From Burkholderiales bacterium (lineage in GTDB: Bacteria; Pseudomonadota; Gammaproteobacteria; Burkholderiales; SG8-41), in contig DATAJS010000022.1 of NCBI GenBank assembly GCA_036262035.1, forward strand, positions 1 through 64,000: DNA of 64,000 nt, read 5' to 3'. How positions within the stretch are numbered: position 1 is the first letter of the stretch; every line of letters begins with the position of its first letter. Below the pieces are notes generated by a model, which ran no database searches, was not told where the DNA came from, and was given only the letters and a program-made list of their open reading frames with translations. A program made the position numbers and the translations under genes. Positions 21,701 to 29,371 of the stretch are shown here, one piece after another.

Positions 21701-22441
21701 ATGGACCTCGGGCTCAAAGGCAAGACCGTACTGATCACCGGCGCCAGCCGCAACATGGGCCGCCTCGCCGCGGTCGCGTACGCGAAGGAAGGCGCCAACC
21801 TCGCGATCTGCACGAGCTCGAAGATGGACGAGCTCAAGGCGGTCGCGGACGAAGTGCGCGCGCTCGGCGCGAAGGTGCACGCCGAGCAGTGCGACGTCGC
21901 GGACAAGAACGCGGTGAACGCGTTCGTGAAGAATGCGGCGAGCGAGCTCGGCTCCATCCACGTCGCGCTCAACAATGCGGTGTATCGCGGCACCGAAGCG
22001 CCGTTCCTCGAAGAGGCCGACGACGCGTGGGAGAAGAACATCGCGGTCAACCTGACCGGCCCGCGCAACATCTGCCGGGCGGTGCTGCCGTACATGATCA
22101 AGCAGCGCTGGGGCCGCATCATCAACTTCTCGGGCATCTCGCCCATGCTCGGCACGAGCACGACCAAGGGCATGTCCAAGCTCGGCATCGTCGGCCTCAC
22201 GCGCGGCATGGCGCGCGAGTACGGCGAGCACGAGATCACCGCCAACTGCATCGGGCCCGGCACGATCGAAGTCGAGCGCGACGCGTTCCAGAAAGCCAAG
22301 GGCCTGAAGCCCATGCAGCCCATCCGCCGCCTCGGCAAGCCGCAGGAAGTGGTGTCGCTGCTGTTGTATCTGTCGAGCGTGGACGCCGGTTTCATCACCG
22401 GCCAGTGCTATCTCGTCAACGGCGGGATGTACTTCTCGTAA
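21701..22441 (+). CDS. SDR family protein with altered active site (SDR 1)
   Basis: A 246-residue Rossmann-fold SDR starting MDLGLKGKTVLITGAS. The nucleotide loop is TGASRNMG instead of TGxxxGxG, the NNAG motif reads NNAV, and where YxxxK is expected the sequence is KGMSK: Lys is kept but the catalytic Tyr is Lys. The serine region NFSGIS is present. It is therefore probably either non-catalytic or a divergent reductase. Sequence start is fixed by the conserved MDL-LKGK block shared with three other SDRs in the window. Confidence 0.85.
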   Translation: MDLGLKGKTVLITGASRNMGRLAAVAYAKEGANLAICTSSKMDELKAVADEVRALGAKVHAEQCDVADKNAVNAFVKNAASELGSIHVALNNAVYRGTEAPFLEEADDAWEKNIAVNLTGPRNICRAVLPYMIKQRWGRIINFSGISPMLGTSTTKGMSKLGIVGLTRGMAREYGEHEITANCIGPGTIEVERDAFQKAKGLKPMQPIRRLGKPQEVVSLLLYLSSVDAGFITGQCYLVNGGMYFS

Positions 22442-22445
22442 ACAC

Positions 22446-22488
22446 ACCTTCCCTTCCCCTCGGGGGGAGGGTTAGGGTGGGGGTGGTT
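22446..22488. repeat. Family R5 GC-tract hairpin (CCCTTCCCC...GGGGGGAGGG)
   Basis: CCTTCCCTTCCCCTCGGGGGGAGGGTTAGGGTGG forms an imperfect hairpin, CCCTTCCCC against GGGGGGAGGG. It then continues with the GGGTTAGGGTGGGGGTGG tail that is the reverse complement of the tract at 41639-41674. It sits just downstream of the SDR stop and may act as a terminator. Confidence 0.75.
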
Positions 22489-22502
22489 CTCGCTCGTTCG
22501 CC

Positions 22503-22976
22503 ATGCTCCTCAAAATCATCTCCGGCGGCCAGACCGGCGTCGATCGCGGCGCGCTCGATGCCGCGCTGGCCGCGGGCTTCCCGTGCGGCGGCTCGTGTCC
22601 CAAGGGCCGAAAGGCCGAAGACGGGCCGATCGACGCGCGCTATCCGCTGACCGAGATGCCGACGGCGGAGTATCGTCCCCGCACGCGCCGCAACGTCGCC
22701 GACGCCGACGGCACGCTCATCCTGTTCTGGCGCGAGCCGACCGGCGGCACGCGCGAAACCATGCTCATCGCCGAAGAGCTCGGCAAGCCGGTGCTCACGC
22801 TCGACCTCGCGGCCAAGCCGGTCGAGATCGCTGCGGTCGAGGCGGCGGCTTTCGTCGACGTCAACTCGATTTCCACGCTCAACGTCGCGGGACCGCGCGA
22901 GAGCACGCACGCGGGCGCCGCGGCCGCGGCCCGCGAGGTCGTTTCGGAAATGCTGAAGCGCGCCGGAAAGCCCTAA
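22503..22976 (+). CDS. Circularly permuted YpsA/SLOG-type protein (putative molybdenum cofactor carrier family)
   Basis: A 157-residue protein with the diagnostic KIISGGQTGVDRGALDAALA N-terminus, CPKGRKAEDGPI, YRPRTRRNVADADGTLIL and the late LNVAGPRES. These fit the cpYpsA SLOG family, earlier called Moco carrier, which adopts a Rossmann-like nucleotide-binding fold. SLOG proteins bind nucleotides or nucleotide-derived ligands. Its stop interleaves with the convergent SnoaL gene by 4 nt. It lies 540 bp from a TIR protein, a possible functional neighbour. Confidence 0.85.
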   Translation: MLLKIISGGQTGVDRGALDAALAAGFPCGGSCPKGRKAEDGPIDARYPLTEMPTAEYRPRTRRNVADADGTLILFWREPTGGTRETMLIAEELGKPVLTLDLAAKPVEIAAVEAAAFVDVNSISTLNVAGPRESTHAGAAAAAREVVSEMLKRAGKP

Positions 22977-23413
22977 GCCGCGCGCACCAGCCCGAGCTGT
23001 TTCAGCATCGAAAGGTCGTCGCGCACCGCCGAGTGCTCGGCGATCTCGTCCCCGCGCACGACGAAGCTGTGGAACTGCAGCACGTCGATTGTGCGGCCGG
23101 TCGGCGCGACGCCCGTCAGCATGCCGCCGAACGCTTCGGGCAGCGCCGCCGGCTCGCCGCGATGCGTTCCGGTCATCTTCACCTTGCACACGATGCGCTC
23201 GCCCTCGGCGGTCGCCTCGAGGATCTCGTAGTGGAAGTCCGGAAAGGTGGAGAACAAGGCCTCGAACACCTTCCGCATGCCGTCCCGCCCGACGGTGCGG
23301 CCGTGATTCTTCGCGTCCTGCGCGTAGAACGCCGCCGCGGCCTGCGCGTCCCGGCGGTTGATGCCTTCGGCGTAAAGACGCCCGATCAGGCGGTTGAGAC
23401 GCTCCGAGGTCAT
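22973..23413 (-). CDS. SnoaL/NTF2-like protein
   Basis: A 146-residue cone-fold protein of the SnoaL/NTF2-like superfamily: LIGRLYAEGINRRDAQAAAAFYA helices, the NHGRTVGRDGMRKVFEALFSTFPDFHYEI segment typical of SnoaL ester cyclases, and a final beta sheet with IDVLQFHSFVVRGDEIAEH. These small domains host polyketide cyclases and hydrolases, but the family is also often non-enzymatic. It is convergent with the SLOG gene and divergent from the TIR gene. Confidence 0.82.
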   Translation of the reverse strand: MTSERLNRLIGRLYAEGINRRDAQAAAAFYAQDAKNHGRTVGRDGMRKVFEALFSTFPDFHYEILEATAEGERIVCKVKMTGTHRGEPAALPEAFGGMLTGVAPTGRTIDVLQFHSFVVRGDEIAEHSAVRDDLSMLKQLGLVRAA

Positions 23414-23516
23414 AGGTCATAGGGGCGGCGGGGAGACGTTCGCATCATATCGCCCCGGCGCTCATAATCGAACACCGGATGCCGTCGGGATTGCGCTTGG
23501 AGACCGCGAGGCGGGA

Positions 23517-24632
23517 ATGAGCGACATCTTCATCAGCTATGCGAGCGCGGACCGCGAACGGGCGATGGTCATCGCCCAGGCGCTGGGGGCGCGCGGCTGG
23601 TCGGTGTGGTGGGACCGCGTGATCCCGCCCGGCCGCGAGTTCGACGAGGTCATCGAGGAGGCGCTCGACGCGTCGCGCTGCGTGGTCGTGCTGTGGTCGC
23701 AGGCGTCGATCGCGTCGCGCTGGGTCAAGGCCGAGGCGGCCGAAGCGATGAGCCGCAAGGCGCTGATACCCGCGGTGATCGAGCCGGTGCGGATACCGCT
23801 CGAGTTCAGGCGTCTGCAGGCGGCGGACCTTTCGCAGTGGGACGGCACGCCGAACGACCCGGCGCTCGACGAGTTCTTCGGCTACGTCGAGGCGACGCTG
23901 GGCAGCGCACCTCAGCCGGATGCGCCGCGCCGTCGCGAGCCGTTGCCTCGCTCCCGCAAGCCGCGCAAGCTCGGGGGCGCGCTGGTCGGCGCCGGGGTGA
24001 TCGCCGTGGTCGCTGCGCTCGCCGGCGGCTTGTACTCGCAATACTCGCGCAATGCCGAGCTCGAGCGCGCGGAGCGGCGGCGCGCCGAGCAGGAAGCCGA
24101 CCGCGCGGCACGGGACGAAGCCGATCGGGCGCGGCGTGCGGAGGACGAGCGCCGCGCGGCCAGCGATCGCAAAGCGGCGGACGATCGCCGCGCTGCCGAG
24201 GAGCGGCGTGCTGCCGAAGAGCGCCGGGCAGCCGAAGCGCGCGCGCGGCGCGAGGCGTCGACTCCGACCACGACGTCGCGACCGCAGACCGAGTCGGCAC
24301 AGTCGGTGCCTGCGTCGGGCCGGATGAACGTGTCCTGGCGCGATCACGCGCTCGGTTTCCGCGGCACCTTCGCGTGGACCCCTTCGAGCGCGCTGCTGCA
24401 GGTGAGCATCTCCGATCTGCGCACCGGGCTTGCGATCGGCAACTACTCGGTGCCCGCGCTGGTGTCGCAGATCGCGCCGACCGACTACGTCGTGTCCGCG
24501 CAGTTCGCGGTGCCCGGCGACAGCACGACGCCAGGCCCGCATACGCATTACTCGCGGCTGCTGTTCAAGGCGCAGCGGGACGGCTCGGTGCAGCTCGTCC
24601 AGAACTGCCCGCGGCCGGGGGAGTGTTACTGA
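23517..24632 (+). CDS. Membrane-anchored TIR domain protein
   Basis: A 371-residue protein: TIR domain at residues 1-125 (DIFISYASADRERA, WSVWWDRVIPPG), with the bacterial WxxxE motif at W69-E73, where E73 is the likely NADase catalytic glutamate. A basic linker is followed by one membrane helix (about 152-172), then a highly charged Arg/Glu/Ala coiled coil (about 178-247) and a soluble C-terminal domain (about 266-371) of unrecognised type. Topology would place the TIR on one side and the coiled coil plus C-terminal domain on the other. TIR proteins commonly hydrolyse NAD in immunity; here the sensor could be the C-terminal domain. Confidence 0.88.
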   Translation: MSDIFISYASADRERAMVIAQALGARGWSVWWDRVIPPGREFDEVIEEALDASRCVVVLWSQASIASRWVKAEAAEAMSRKALIPAVIEPVRIPLEFRRLQAADLSQWDGTPNDPALDEFFGYVEATLGSAPQPDAPRRREPLPRSRKPRKLGGALVGAGVIAVVAALAGGLYSQYSRNAELERAERRRAEQEADRAARDEADRARRAEDERRAASDRKAADDRRAAEERRAAEERRAAEARARREASTPTTTSRPQTESAQSVPASGRMNVSWRDHALGFRGTFAWTPSSALLQVSISDLRTGLAIGNYSVPALVSQIAPTDYVVSAQFAVPGDSTTPGPHTHYSRLLFKAQRDGSVQLVQNCPRPGECY

Positions 24633-24682
24633 TGGCCGTCAGCCGATGGGGAGCGAATCGCGCGACGGCCGATCGGCGTCTG

Positions 24683-24964
24683 CTATGCGCTGATCGTGAC
24701 CTTGACACCGAGGCTATGCAGCACCTTCAGCACCGTGTCGTATCGCGGCTTCGCTCCGGGCGCGAGCGCCTTGTAGAGGCTCTCGCGCCCGAGTCCGCTC
24801 TTCTCGGCGATCGCTGCCATGCCCTTCGCCTTTGCGACGTGACCGAGCGCCGCGAGGAAGACGTCGGGGTTCTCGTCTTCGAGCGCCGCCGACAGGTACT
24901 CGGCAATGACTTCGTCGTTGTCGAGATACGCGCTCGCGTCGAATTCGGTGACCTTCAGAGGCAT
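24683..24964 (-). CDS. higA: Antitoxin of a HigBA-type module (HI1420-like putative addiction antidote)
   Basis: A 93-residue protein with an N-terminal DASAYLDNDEVIAEYL segment and a C-terminal helix-turn-helix (AIAEKSGLGRESLYKALAP) typical of the HI1420/HigA addiction antidote family. It represses its own operon and neutralises a RelE-fold toxin. The toxin gene precedes it by 2 bp, the usual HigBA order. Here the toxin reading frame is broken, so this may be an orphan antitoxin or the break may be an assembly error. Confidence 0.87.
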   Translation of the reverse strand: MPLKVTEFDASAYLDNDEVIAEYLSAALEDENPDVFLAALGHVAKAKGMAAIAEKSGLGRESLYKALAPGAKPRYDTVLKVLHSLGVKVTISA

Positions 24965-24966
24965 CT

Positions 24967-25267
24967 TCACTCCTGATCCAGTTCGGCGAGCATCTTGTGC
25001 GCGCGCGCGATGTCCTTGGCCTGAGTCGACTTGTCGCCGCCGCACAGCAGGAGAATGACGGCGATGCCGCGCCTCGCGAAATAGACACGGTATCCGGCGC
25101 CGACGTGCACTCGCATTTCAGTGACGCCCGAGCCGACCGACTTCGCATCGCCGAGATTGCCCAGCCGGGCCGACGCGATGCGGGCGAGGATACGCGCCTT
25201 CGCACGTGCGTCGCGGAGGCTTTGCAGCCACCGCGCGAAGACGTCGGTCTGCCCGGACGTCGTACAT
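24967..25267 (-). pseudogene. higB: Frameshifted HigB/RelE-fold toxin
   Basis: The ATG at 25267 starts MYDVR, but the family continuation QTDVFARWLQSLRDARAKA occurs in the next frame. The span to the stop (24967-24969) is 301 nt, one base more than 100 codons. Removing one base from the CCC run at 25252-25254 would give an intact toxin of about 99 residues, including GSGVTEMRVHVGAGYRVYF and LLLCGGDKSTQAKDI, core HigB segments. The body of the gene is otherwise unmutated, so the lesion is recent or is a sequencing error. Toxins of this fold cleave mRNA at the ribosome. Confidence 0.85.
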
Positions 25268-25300
25268 GACCCACTGTATCCTTTCGGATACAGTGGGTCA
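25267..25300. promoter_or_regulatory. Perfect palindromic operator before higBA
   Basis: Arms 25267-25281 (TGACCCACTGTATCC) and 25286-25300 (GGATACAGTGGGTCA) are perfect 15-bp inverted repeats with a 4-nt loop, abutting the toxin start codon. The core GTATCC-N4-GGATAC is the kind of site bound by HigA-type antitoxins. It is a strong candidate for the autoregulatory operator, and could also fold as a hairpin in the toxin leader mRNA. Confidence 0.8.
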
Positions 25301-25314
25301 ACACCGAACGACGT

Positions 25315-26280
25315 TTATTTCAGATCGCTCCCGGCGGTCTTCACCAGCCCTTTGACTCTTGCGGTCTGCTCCGCGCGGAACTTGTCGAGCTCCTGCCGCG
25401 GGGCGCCGATGATCTCGATGCCCAGCGCTTTGAGGTGCTCGCCGAACGCGGGCTCCTTGACCGCTTTCACGATTTCGCTGCTGACCTTCTCCAGGATCGG
25501 CGCCGGCGTGCCTTTGGGCGCGACGATGCTGTACCAGCCGAAGAGGTCGTAGCCCGGCACGGTCTCGGAGATCGACGGCACGTCGGGCAGCAGGGACGAG
25601 CGCTTCTTGCTCGTGACGCCGATCGCGCGCACGCGTCCGCCGTTGATGAACGCCAGCGATGCGGAGACGACACCGTACGTGAGCTGCACCTCGTTCGCTG
25701 CAGCGTCGGTGAGCGCCTGCGCCACGCCTTTGTAAGGCACGTGCAGCATCTTCGTGCCGGTGAGCTGGGTGAACATCAGGCCGCACAGATGCTCGGACGC
25801 GCCGGTGCCGGCCGAGCCGTAGCGCAGCTTTCCGGGCTGCTTCTTGGCGAGATCGATGAGCTCGGACACCGACTTCACCGGAAGCTGCGGATTCACCGAG
25901 AGCACGAACGGCGTCGAGCCGATCAGCGCGACCGAAGCGAAATCCTTGCCGAGGTCGAACTTGACGTCGTGGAAGACCGACGTGGCGACGAGCAGCTGCG
26001 ACGTGAGCATCATCCACGTGTAGCCGTCGGGCGCCGCCTGCAGCGTGAGATCGGCGCTGATCACGCCCGCCGCGCCCGGCCTGGAGTCGACCACGACGCG
26101 CTGGTTCCACGATTTGTAGAGGCGCTCCGACAGCGCGCGCGAGATGATGTCGGGGCCGGATCCCGGCGCGCTGCCGATGATGAGGCGTATCGGTTTGTCG
26201 GGATACGCAGGTTGAGCTGCGTGGACTGCGGTGGTGCCGAGCGCGAGCGCGGCGCCCGCGACGCTGAGTGCGATGCGCAT
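25315..26280 (-). CDS. TctC/Bug family periplasmic receptor (Bug 4)
   Basis: A 321-residue receptor. The signal peptide ends near AVHAAQ and the mature start is PAYPDKPIRLIIG. Signatures: VDSRPGAAGVIS (Ser replaces the usual Asn), PDGYTW, HVPYKGV and VPGYDLFGWYSIVAP. Two ATGs lie at 26286 and 26280; the second is preferred because AGGAGGAGG then sits at normal spacing. It is divergent from Bug 5 with 76 bp between starts, repeating the divergent arrangement of Bug 2/Bug 3. Confidence 0.92.
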   Translation of the reverse strand: MRIALSVAGAALALGTTAVHAAQPAYPDKPIRLIIGSAPGSGPDIISRALSERLYKSWNQRVVVDSRPGAAGVISADLTLQAAPDGYTWMMLTSQLLVATSVFHDVKFDLGKDFASVALIGSTPFVLSVNPQLPVKSVSELIDLAKKQPGKLRYGSAGTGASEHLCGLMFTQLTGTKMLHVPYKGVAQALTDAAANEVQLTYGVVSASLAFINGGRVRAIGVTSKKRSSLLPDVPSISETVPGYDLFGWYSIVAPKGTPAPILEKVSSEIVKAVKEPAFGEHLKALGIEIIGAPRQELDKFRAEQTARVKGLVKTAGSDLK

Positions 26281-26356
26281 TCCCATCCTCCTCCTCATGT
26301 TTGTAGCGCAATGATATATGCTGCTTCGAAACGATAGGAGATGGGGAGGAGAGTCC
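26281..26356. promoter_or_regulatory. Shared divergent promoter region of Bug 4 and Bug 5
   Basis: The interval between the divergent starts contains AGGAGG-type ribosome sites for both genes at its ends and an AT-rich centre, GCAATGATATATGCTGC (about 26308-26324). The GATATAT stretch could hold -10 elements for either strand. No regulator-binding palindrome is evident and no -35 can be placed with confidence. Confidence 0.35.
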
Positions 26357-27322
26357 ATGCTTTCGAGTACACGCTGTGCCGCGGCGGCTCTCGCGCTCGC
26401 CGCGTCGACGCTCTGTATCGCGGCCGAGCAGTATCCTTCGCGGCCGATCCGCTTCCTCGTGCCCTCGGCGCCCGGCGGCACGCCCGATGTCATCTCGCGC
26501 GTGATCGGCGCCGAGCTCGCGAAGCAGATGGGCCAGCAGGTCGTCGTCGACAACCGCGCCGGCGCGAACGGCGGCATCGGTATGTTCCTGCTCGCGCGGG
26601 CCAGTCCCGACGGCTACACGATCGGCTACGGGCCGGTGTCGGCGGTCGTGCTCAATCCGGTGTTCACCAAGGTGCAGTACGACCCCGAGAAGGACATCCA
26701 GCCGGTCGTGCAGCTCGTGTACGGGATGCACATCCTCACGGTTTCGCCGACGTTGCCGGTCAAATCGGTGCAGGAGCTCATCGATCACGCCAAGGCGAAC
26801 CCGAACAAGCTCTCGTTCGGGTCGCCCGGCAGCGGCTCGAGCCAGCATCTCGGAATGGAGCTCTTCAAGCTGATGACGGGCGTGCAGATGGTGCACGTGC
26901 CGTACAAGGCGATCGCGCTCGCGACGAACGACGTCATGGCCGGGCGTCTTCAGGCCACCTTCGACAACCTCGCTTCGATGCTGCCGCACGTGCGTGCGGG
27001 CCGCGTTCGGGGGTTGGGCGTGACGGCGCCCAAGCGCACGCCGGCCGCGCCCGAGCTGCCGAGCATCTCGGAAACGGTGCCCGGCTTCGAGGTGATCACG
27101 TGGAGCTCGGTGGTCGTGCCCTCGCGCGTGCCGAAAGCGATCGTCGCGCGGCTCAACGTCGAGGTGAACAAGGCGCTCGCATCAGAGGCCGCGAAGGAGC
27201 GGCTCGCGGGCGCGGGCTATGAGCTGCCCGGCGGCTCGGTCGAGCACATCGAGCAGCTCGTCAAAAGCGAGCGGGTGAAGTGGGCGGGAGTGGTGAAGAA
27301 GACGGGAGCGAAGCCGGATTAG
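26357..27322 (+). CDS. TctC/Bug family periplasmic receptor (Bug 5)
   Basis: A 321-residue receptor with leader MLSSTRCAAAALALAASTLC, mature start EQYPSRPIRFLVPSAPGG and the motifs VDNRAGANGGIG, PDGYTIGYG, HVPYKAI and TVPGFEVITWSSVVVP. The usual YKG loop is YKA here, a change at the ligand pocket rim. A GGGGAGGAGAG ribosome site fixes the ATG at 26357. The C-terminal helix (VKWAGVVKKTGAKPD) is standard. Ligand unknown. Confidence 0.92.
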   Translation: MLSSTRCAAAALALAASTLCIAAEQYPSRPIRFLVPSAPGGTPDVISRVIGAELAKQMGQQVVVDNRAGANGGIGMFLLARASPDGYTIGYGPVSAVVLNPVFTKVQYDPEKDIQPVVQLVYGMHILTVSPTLPVKSVQELIDHAKANPNKLSFGSPGSGSSQHLGMELFKLMTGVQMVHVPYKAIALATNDVMAGRLQATFDNLASMLPHVRAGRVRGLGVTAPKRTPAAPELPSISETVPGFEVITWSSVVVPSRVPKAIVARLNVEVNKALASEAAKERLAGAGYELPGGSVEHIEQLVKSERVKWAGVVKKTGAKPD

Positions 27323-27330
27323 TGCGCAAG

Positions 27331-27420
27331 GTCAAGATGGATTCCCGATCGCTACGCGCTACCGCGCGGTCGGGAATGACGGAGAAACGTCATTCCCGCG
27401 AAGGCGGGAATCCATTTTGA
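27331..27420. repeat. Dispersed repeat family R2, complete paired element
   Basis: The most complete copy: B half GATGGATTCCCGATCGC ... CGGTCGGGAATGACG, then an AGAAAC linker, then A half GTCATTCCCGCGAAGGCGGG with AATCCATTTTGA. The outer ends (TCAAGATGG and CCATTTTGA) are themselves inverted, so the whole unit is a roughly 90-bp compound palindrome. It lies between the convergent Bug 5 and cupin genes and may terminate both. Confidence 0.9.
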
Positions 27421-27424
27421 AGCC

Positions 27425-27907
27425 TCAGCCGCACTCGGGCTTCGCGTTCGGATCGGGGTGGATGTTATCGACCCAGTGCACTTCCTCGGGCTTCTCGACG
27501 ACGGGGATGTCGAGGTTCACCACCACCGGCTCCTGCCCGCTCCTCACCAGCACGCACGACAGCGGCTCGTTGTCGTTGGCGTTGATCTCCTGGTGCGGGA
27601 CGTACGGCGGCACGTAGATGAAATCGCCGGGGCCGGCTTCCGCCGTGAACTCGAGCTTGTCGCCCCAGCGCATGCGCGCCTTGCCGCTGACGACGTAGAT
27701 CACGCTCTCGACGGGACCGTGGTGGTGCGCGCCGGTCTTCGCCTTGGGGTGGATGACGACCGTGCCCGCCCACAGCTTCTCGGCGCCCATGCGGGCATTG
27801 GTGATCGCCGCGGCGCGGTTCATTCCCGGCGTCTGCGGGGTGTTCACGTCGAGGTCGCCACCCTTGACGACACGAACGCCGTGAAATTTCCATTGTGATT
27901 CAGCCAT
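27425..27907 (-). CDS. Cupin domain protein with complete metal site
   Basis: A 160-residue cupin. Motif 1 is intact as GAHHHGPVESVIYVVSGKARMRWG, giving two or three histidines plus Glu, and motif 2 is PGDFIYVPPYVPHQE with the final His, so a metal-dependent enzyme or sensor is plausible. GGAGGTAGTT precedes the ATG. It is upstream of SDR 2 on the same strand with 28 bp between them, paralleling the cupin-SDR pair at 21.1-22.4 kb. Confidence 0.87.
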   Translation of the reverse strand: MAESQWKFHGVRVVKGGDLDVNTPQTPGMNRAAAITNARMGAEKLWAGTVVIHPKAKTGAHHHGPVESVIYVVSGKARMRWGDKLEFTAEAGPGDFIYVPPYVPHQEINANDNEPLSCVLVRSGQEPVVVNLDIPVVEKPEEVHWVDNIHPDPNAKPECG

Positions 27908-27935
27908 AACTACCTCCGGTGACTAGACCGCGAGT

Positions 27936-28727
27936 CTACATCACGGAGCGCACGAGACCCCCGTCGACGCGCATCGTGGTGCCGGTGATGTAGCTCGACT
28001 TGGAGGATGCAAGAAACGCGACCAGGTTCGCGAGCTCTTTCGGCTCGCCGATGCGGCCGAGCGCGGTCTCCGCCGCGCGCTCCTCCAGCGCTTTTTCGAG
28101 CGGAACGCCCAGCGATTCGGCGCGCGCCTTGACGTTGGACATCATGCGCTCCGAAAGGATCGACCCCGGACAGACGTTGTTGACGAGGATCCCGTCGCGG
28201 CCGACTTCGTCGGCGAGGCTCTTGGCGAACGCGATCACCCCCATGCGCGTCGCGCCCGACAGCGCGAGCTTCGGGATCGGCTGGTATACCGTGCTCGCGA
28301 GGATGTTGATGATGCGGCCGCCGCCCGCGCGCTTGAAGTGCGGGATCGCCTCGCGCGACATGCGCGCGAAGAAGAGCAGCGAGCGCTGGACCGCGGTCGC
28401 CCACAGCTCCTCGCTCGCGTCCCTGGCGTCGGCGAGCGGCGGTCCGCCCGAGTTGTTCACCAGCACGTCGAGCCGGCCGAAGCGTTTCAGCGTCGCGGCG
28501 ACGAGCTCGCGGATGGTCTCGGGCTTGTCGAGGTCGCCCGCGAATACCAGCACCTCGACGCCGGTCCCGGCACGGATCTCCTGCGCGGCTTTTTCGAGAT
28601 CGGCCTGCGAGCGGCTGCAGATCGCGACGTTCACGCCTTCTTCGGCGAGCACCTGCGCGCACGCGCGGCCGAGGCCTTTGCTCGCGCCGCCGACGATCGC
28701 CACCTTGCCTTTGAGCATGAGATCCAT
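27936..28727 (-). CDS. SDR family protein with altered active site (SDR 2)
   Basis: A 263-residue SDR starting MDLMLKGKVAIVGGAS. The nucleotide motif is GGASKGLG and the NNAG motif is NNSG. By eye the YxxxK position reads SGATR, so both Tyr and Lys are replaced. This fits the BKR-like SDR subgroup whose catalytic tetrad is imperfect. The C-terminus SSYITGTTMRVDGG is standard. It shares its first block with SDR 1, 3 and 4. It lies 2 bp after the DUF1993 gene, so the two are probably co-transcribed. Function not determinable. Confidence 0.87.
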   Translation of the reverse strand: MDLMLKGKVAIVGGASKGLGRACAQVLAEEGVNVAICSRSQADLEKAAQEIRAGTGVEVLVFAGDLDKPETIRELVAATLKRFGRLDVLVNNSGGPPLADARDASEELWATAVQRSLLFFARMSREAIPHFKRAGGGRIINILASTVYQPIPKLALSGATRMGVIAFAKSLADEVGRDGILVNNVCPGSILSERMMSNVKARAESLGVPLEKALEERAAETALGRIGEPKELANLVAFLASSKSSYITGTTMRVDGGLVRSVM

Positions 28728-28729
28728 GG

Positions 28730-29230
28730 TCAGGAACCCATGAAGTCGCGCTTGCCGATCTCCACGCCGTTGTGGCGCAGGATGTCGTAGGCGGTGGTGC
28801 AGTGGAACAGGAAGTTCGGCATCGTGCGGTTGAGCAGCAGCTCGATGCCTTTCATCTGCACGTCGCCGGTCGGGCGCTTCACCGTGACCTCTTTGTCTTC
28901 GGTGCCTTCGATCGCCTTCGGATCGACTTCCTTCAGCCAGCCGACGGTCTGCTCGACGCGCCCGATCAGCTCGGCGAGGCTTTTCTCGTGGTTCTCGTAC
29001 TTCGGCGCCTTCAGGTCGCCGAGCAGCGCCGCGAAGTTGCGCGTGTGGTCGGTCGCGACCTGCACCTGCCCCGCGAAGTTGAACATGTCGGGATAGAAGC
29101 GATAACCGAGCAGGGTCGCCTCGTCGTATTTCTTCTCGGCGTACAGCGCCTGCGCTTTCTTCATGCAGCCGGCGAGACCGTTCAGGTGCTTGATGAAGAC
29201 CGGAATCGAGATCTGATAGAGCGTAATCAT
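28730..29230 (-). CDS. DUF1993 family protein
   Basis: A 166-residue helical protein, MITLYQISIPVFIKHLNGLAG at the start, RFYPDMFNFAGQVQVATDH in the middle and PNFLFHCTTAYDILRHNGVEIGKRDF at the end, matching DUF1993, a DinB-like four-helix family. The spaced His residues could bind a metal, as in DinB folds, but no activity is known. CGGAGG precedes the ATG at 29230. It heads the unit DUF1993-SDR 2-cupin. Confidence 0.85.
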   Translation of the reverse strand: MITLYQISIPVFIKHLNGLAGCMKKAQALYAEKKYDEATLLGYRFYPDMFNFAGQVQVATDHTRNFAALLGDLKAPKYENHEKSLAELIGRVEQTVGWLKEVDPKAIEGTEDKEVTVKRPTGDVQMKGIELLLNRTMPNFLFHCTTAYDILRHNGVEIGKRDFMGS

Positions 29231-29290
29231 TAGATGCCTCCGTTTTTTAGTAGAGCTGTTTGCAGTTCGGTCGGTCAGGAAAGGGAGGTT

Positions 29291-29320
29291 CACGGAGGGA
29301 AACCCGGGTTTCCCTCCGTG
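29291..29320. repeat. Family R4 palindrome, second copy
   Basis: Arms 29291-29304 (CACGGAGGGAAACC) and 29307-29320 are a perfect 14-bp inverted repeat with a CG centre. They are identical in arm sequence to 21590-21619, and the preceding GGAAAGGGAGGTT is conserved too. It lies between SDR 3 and DUF1993, downstream of SDR 3's own hairpin. Confidence 0.85.
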
Positions 29321-29334
29321 GCGCTTATCCGCGC

Positions 29335-29371
29335 CGTGGCGTAAGTAGCGCTGCGCGCTACTTACGCCACG
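29335..29371. terminator. 17-bp perfect hairpin over the SDR 3 stop codon
   Basis: Arms 29335-29351 and 29355-29371 are perfectly complementary with a 3-nt loop. The right-hand arm encodes the C-terminal WRK and stop of SDR 3. A hairpin this strong at a 3' end is a good candidate terminator, although no T run follows on the minus strand. Confidence 0.65.
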
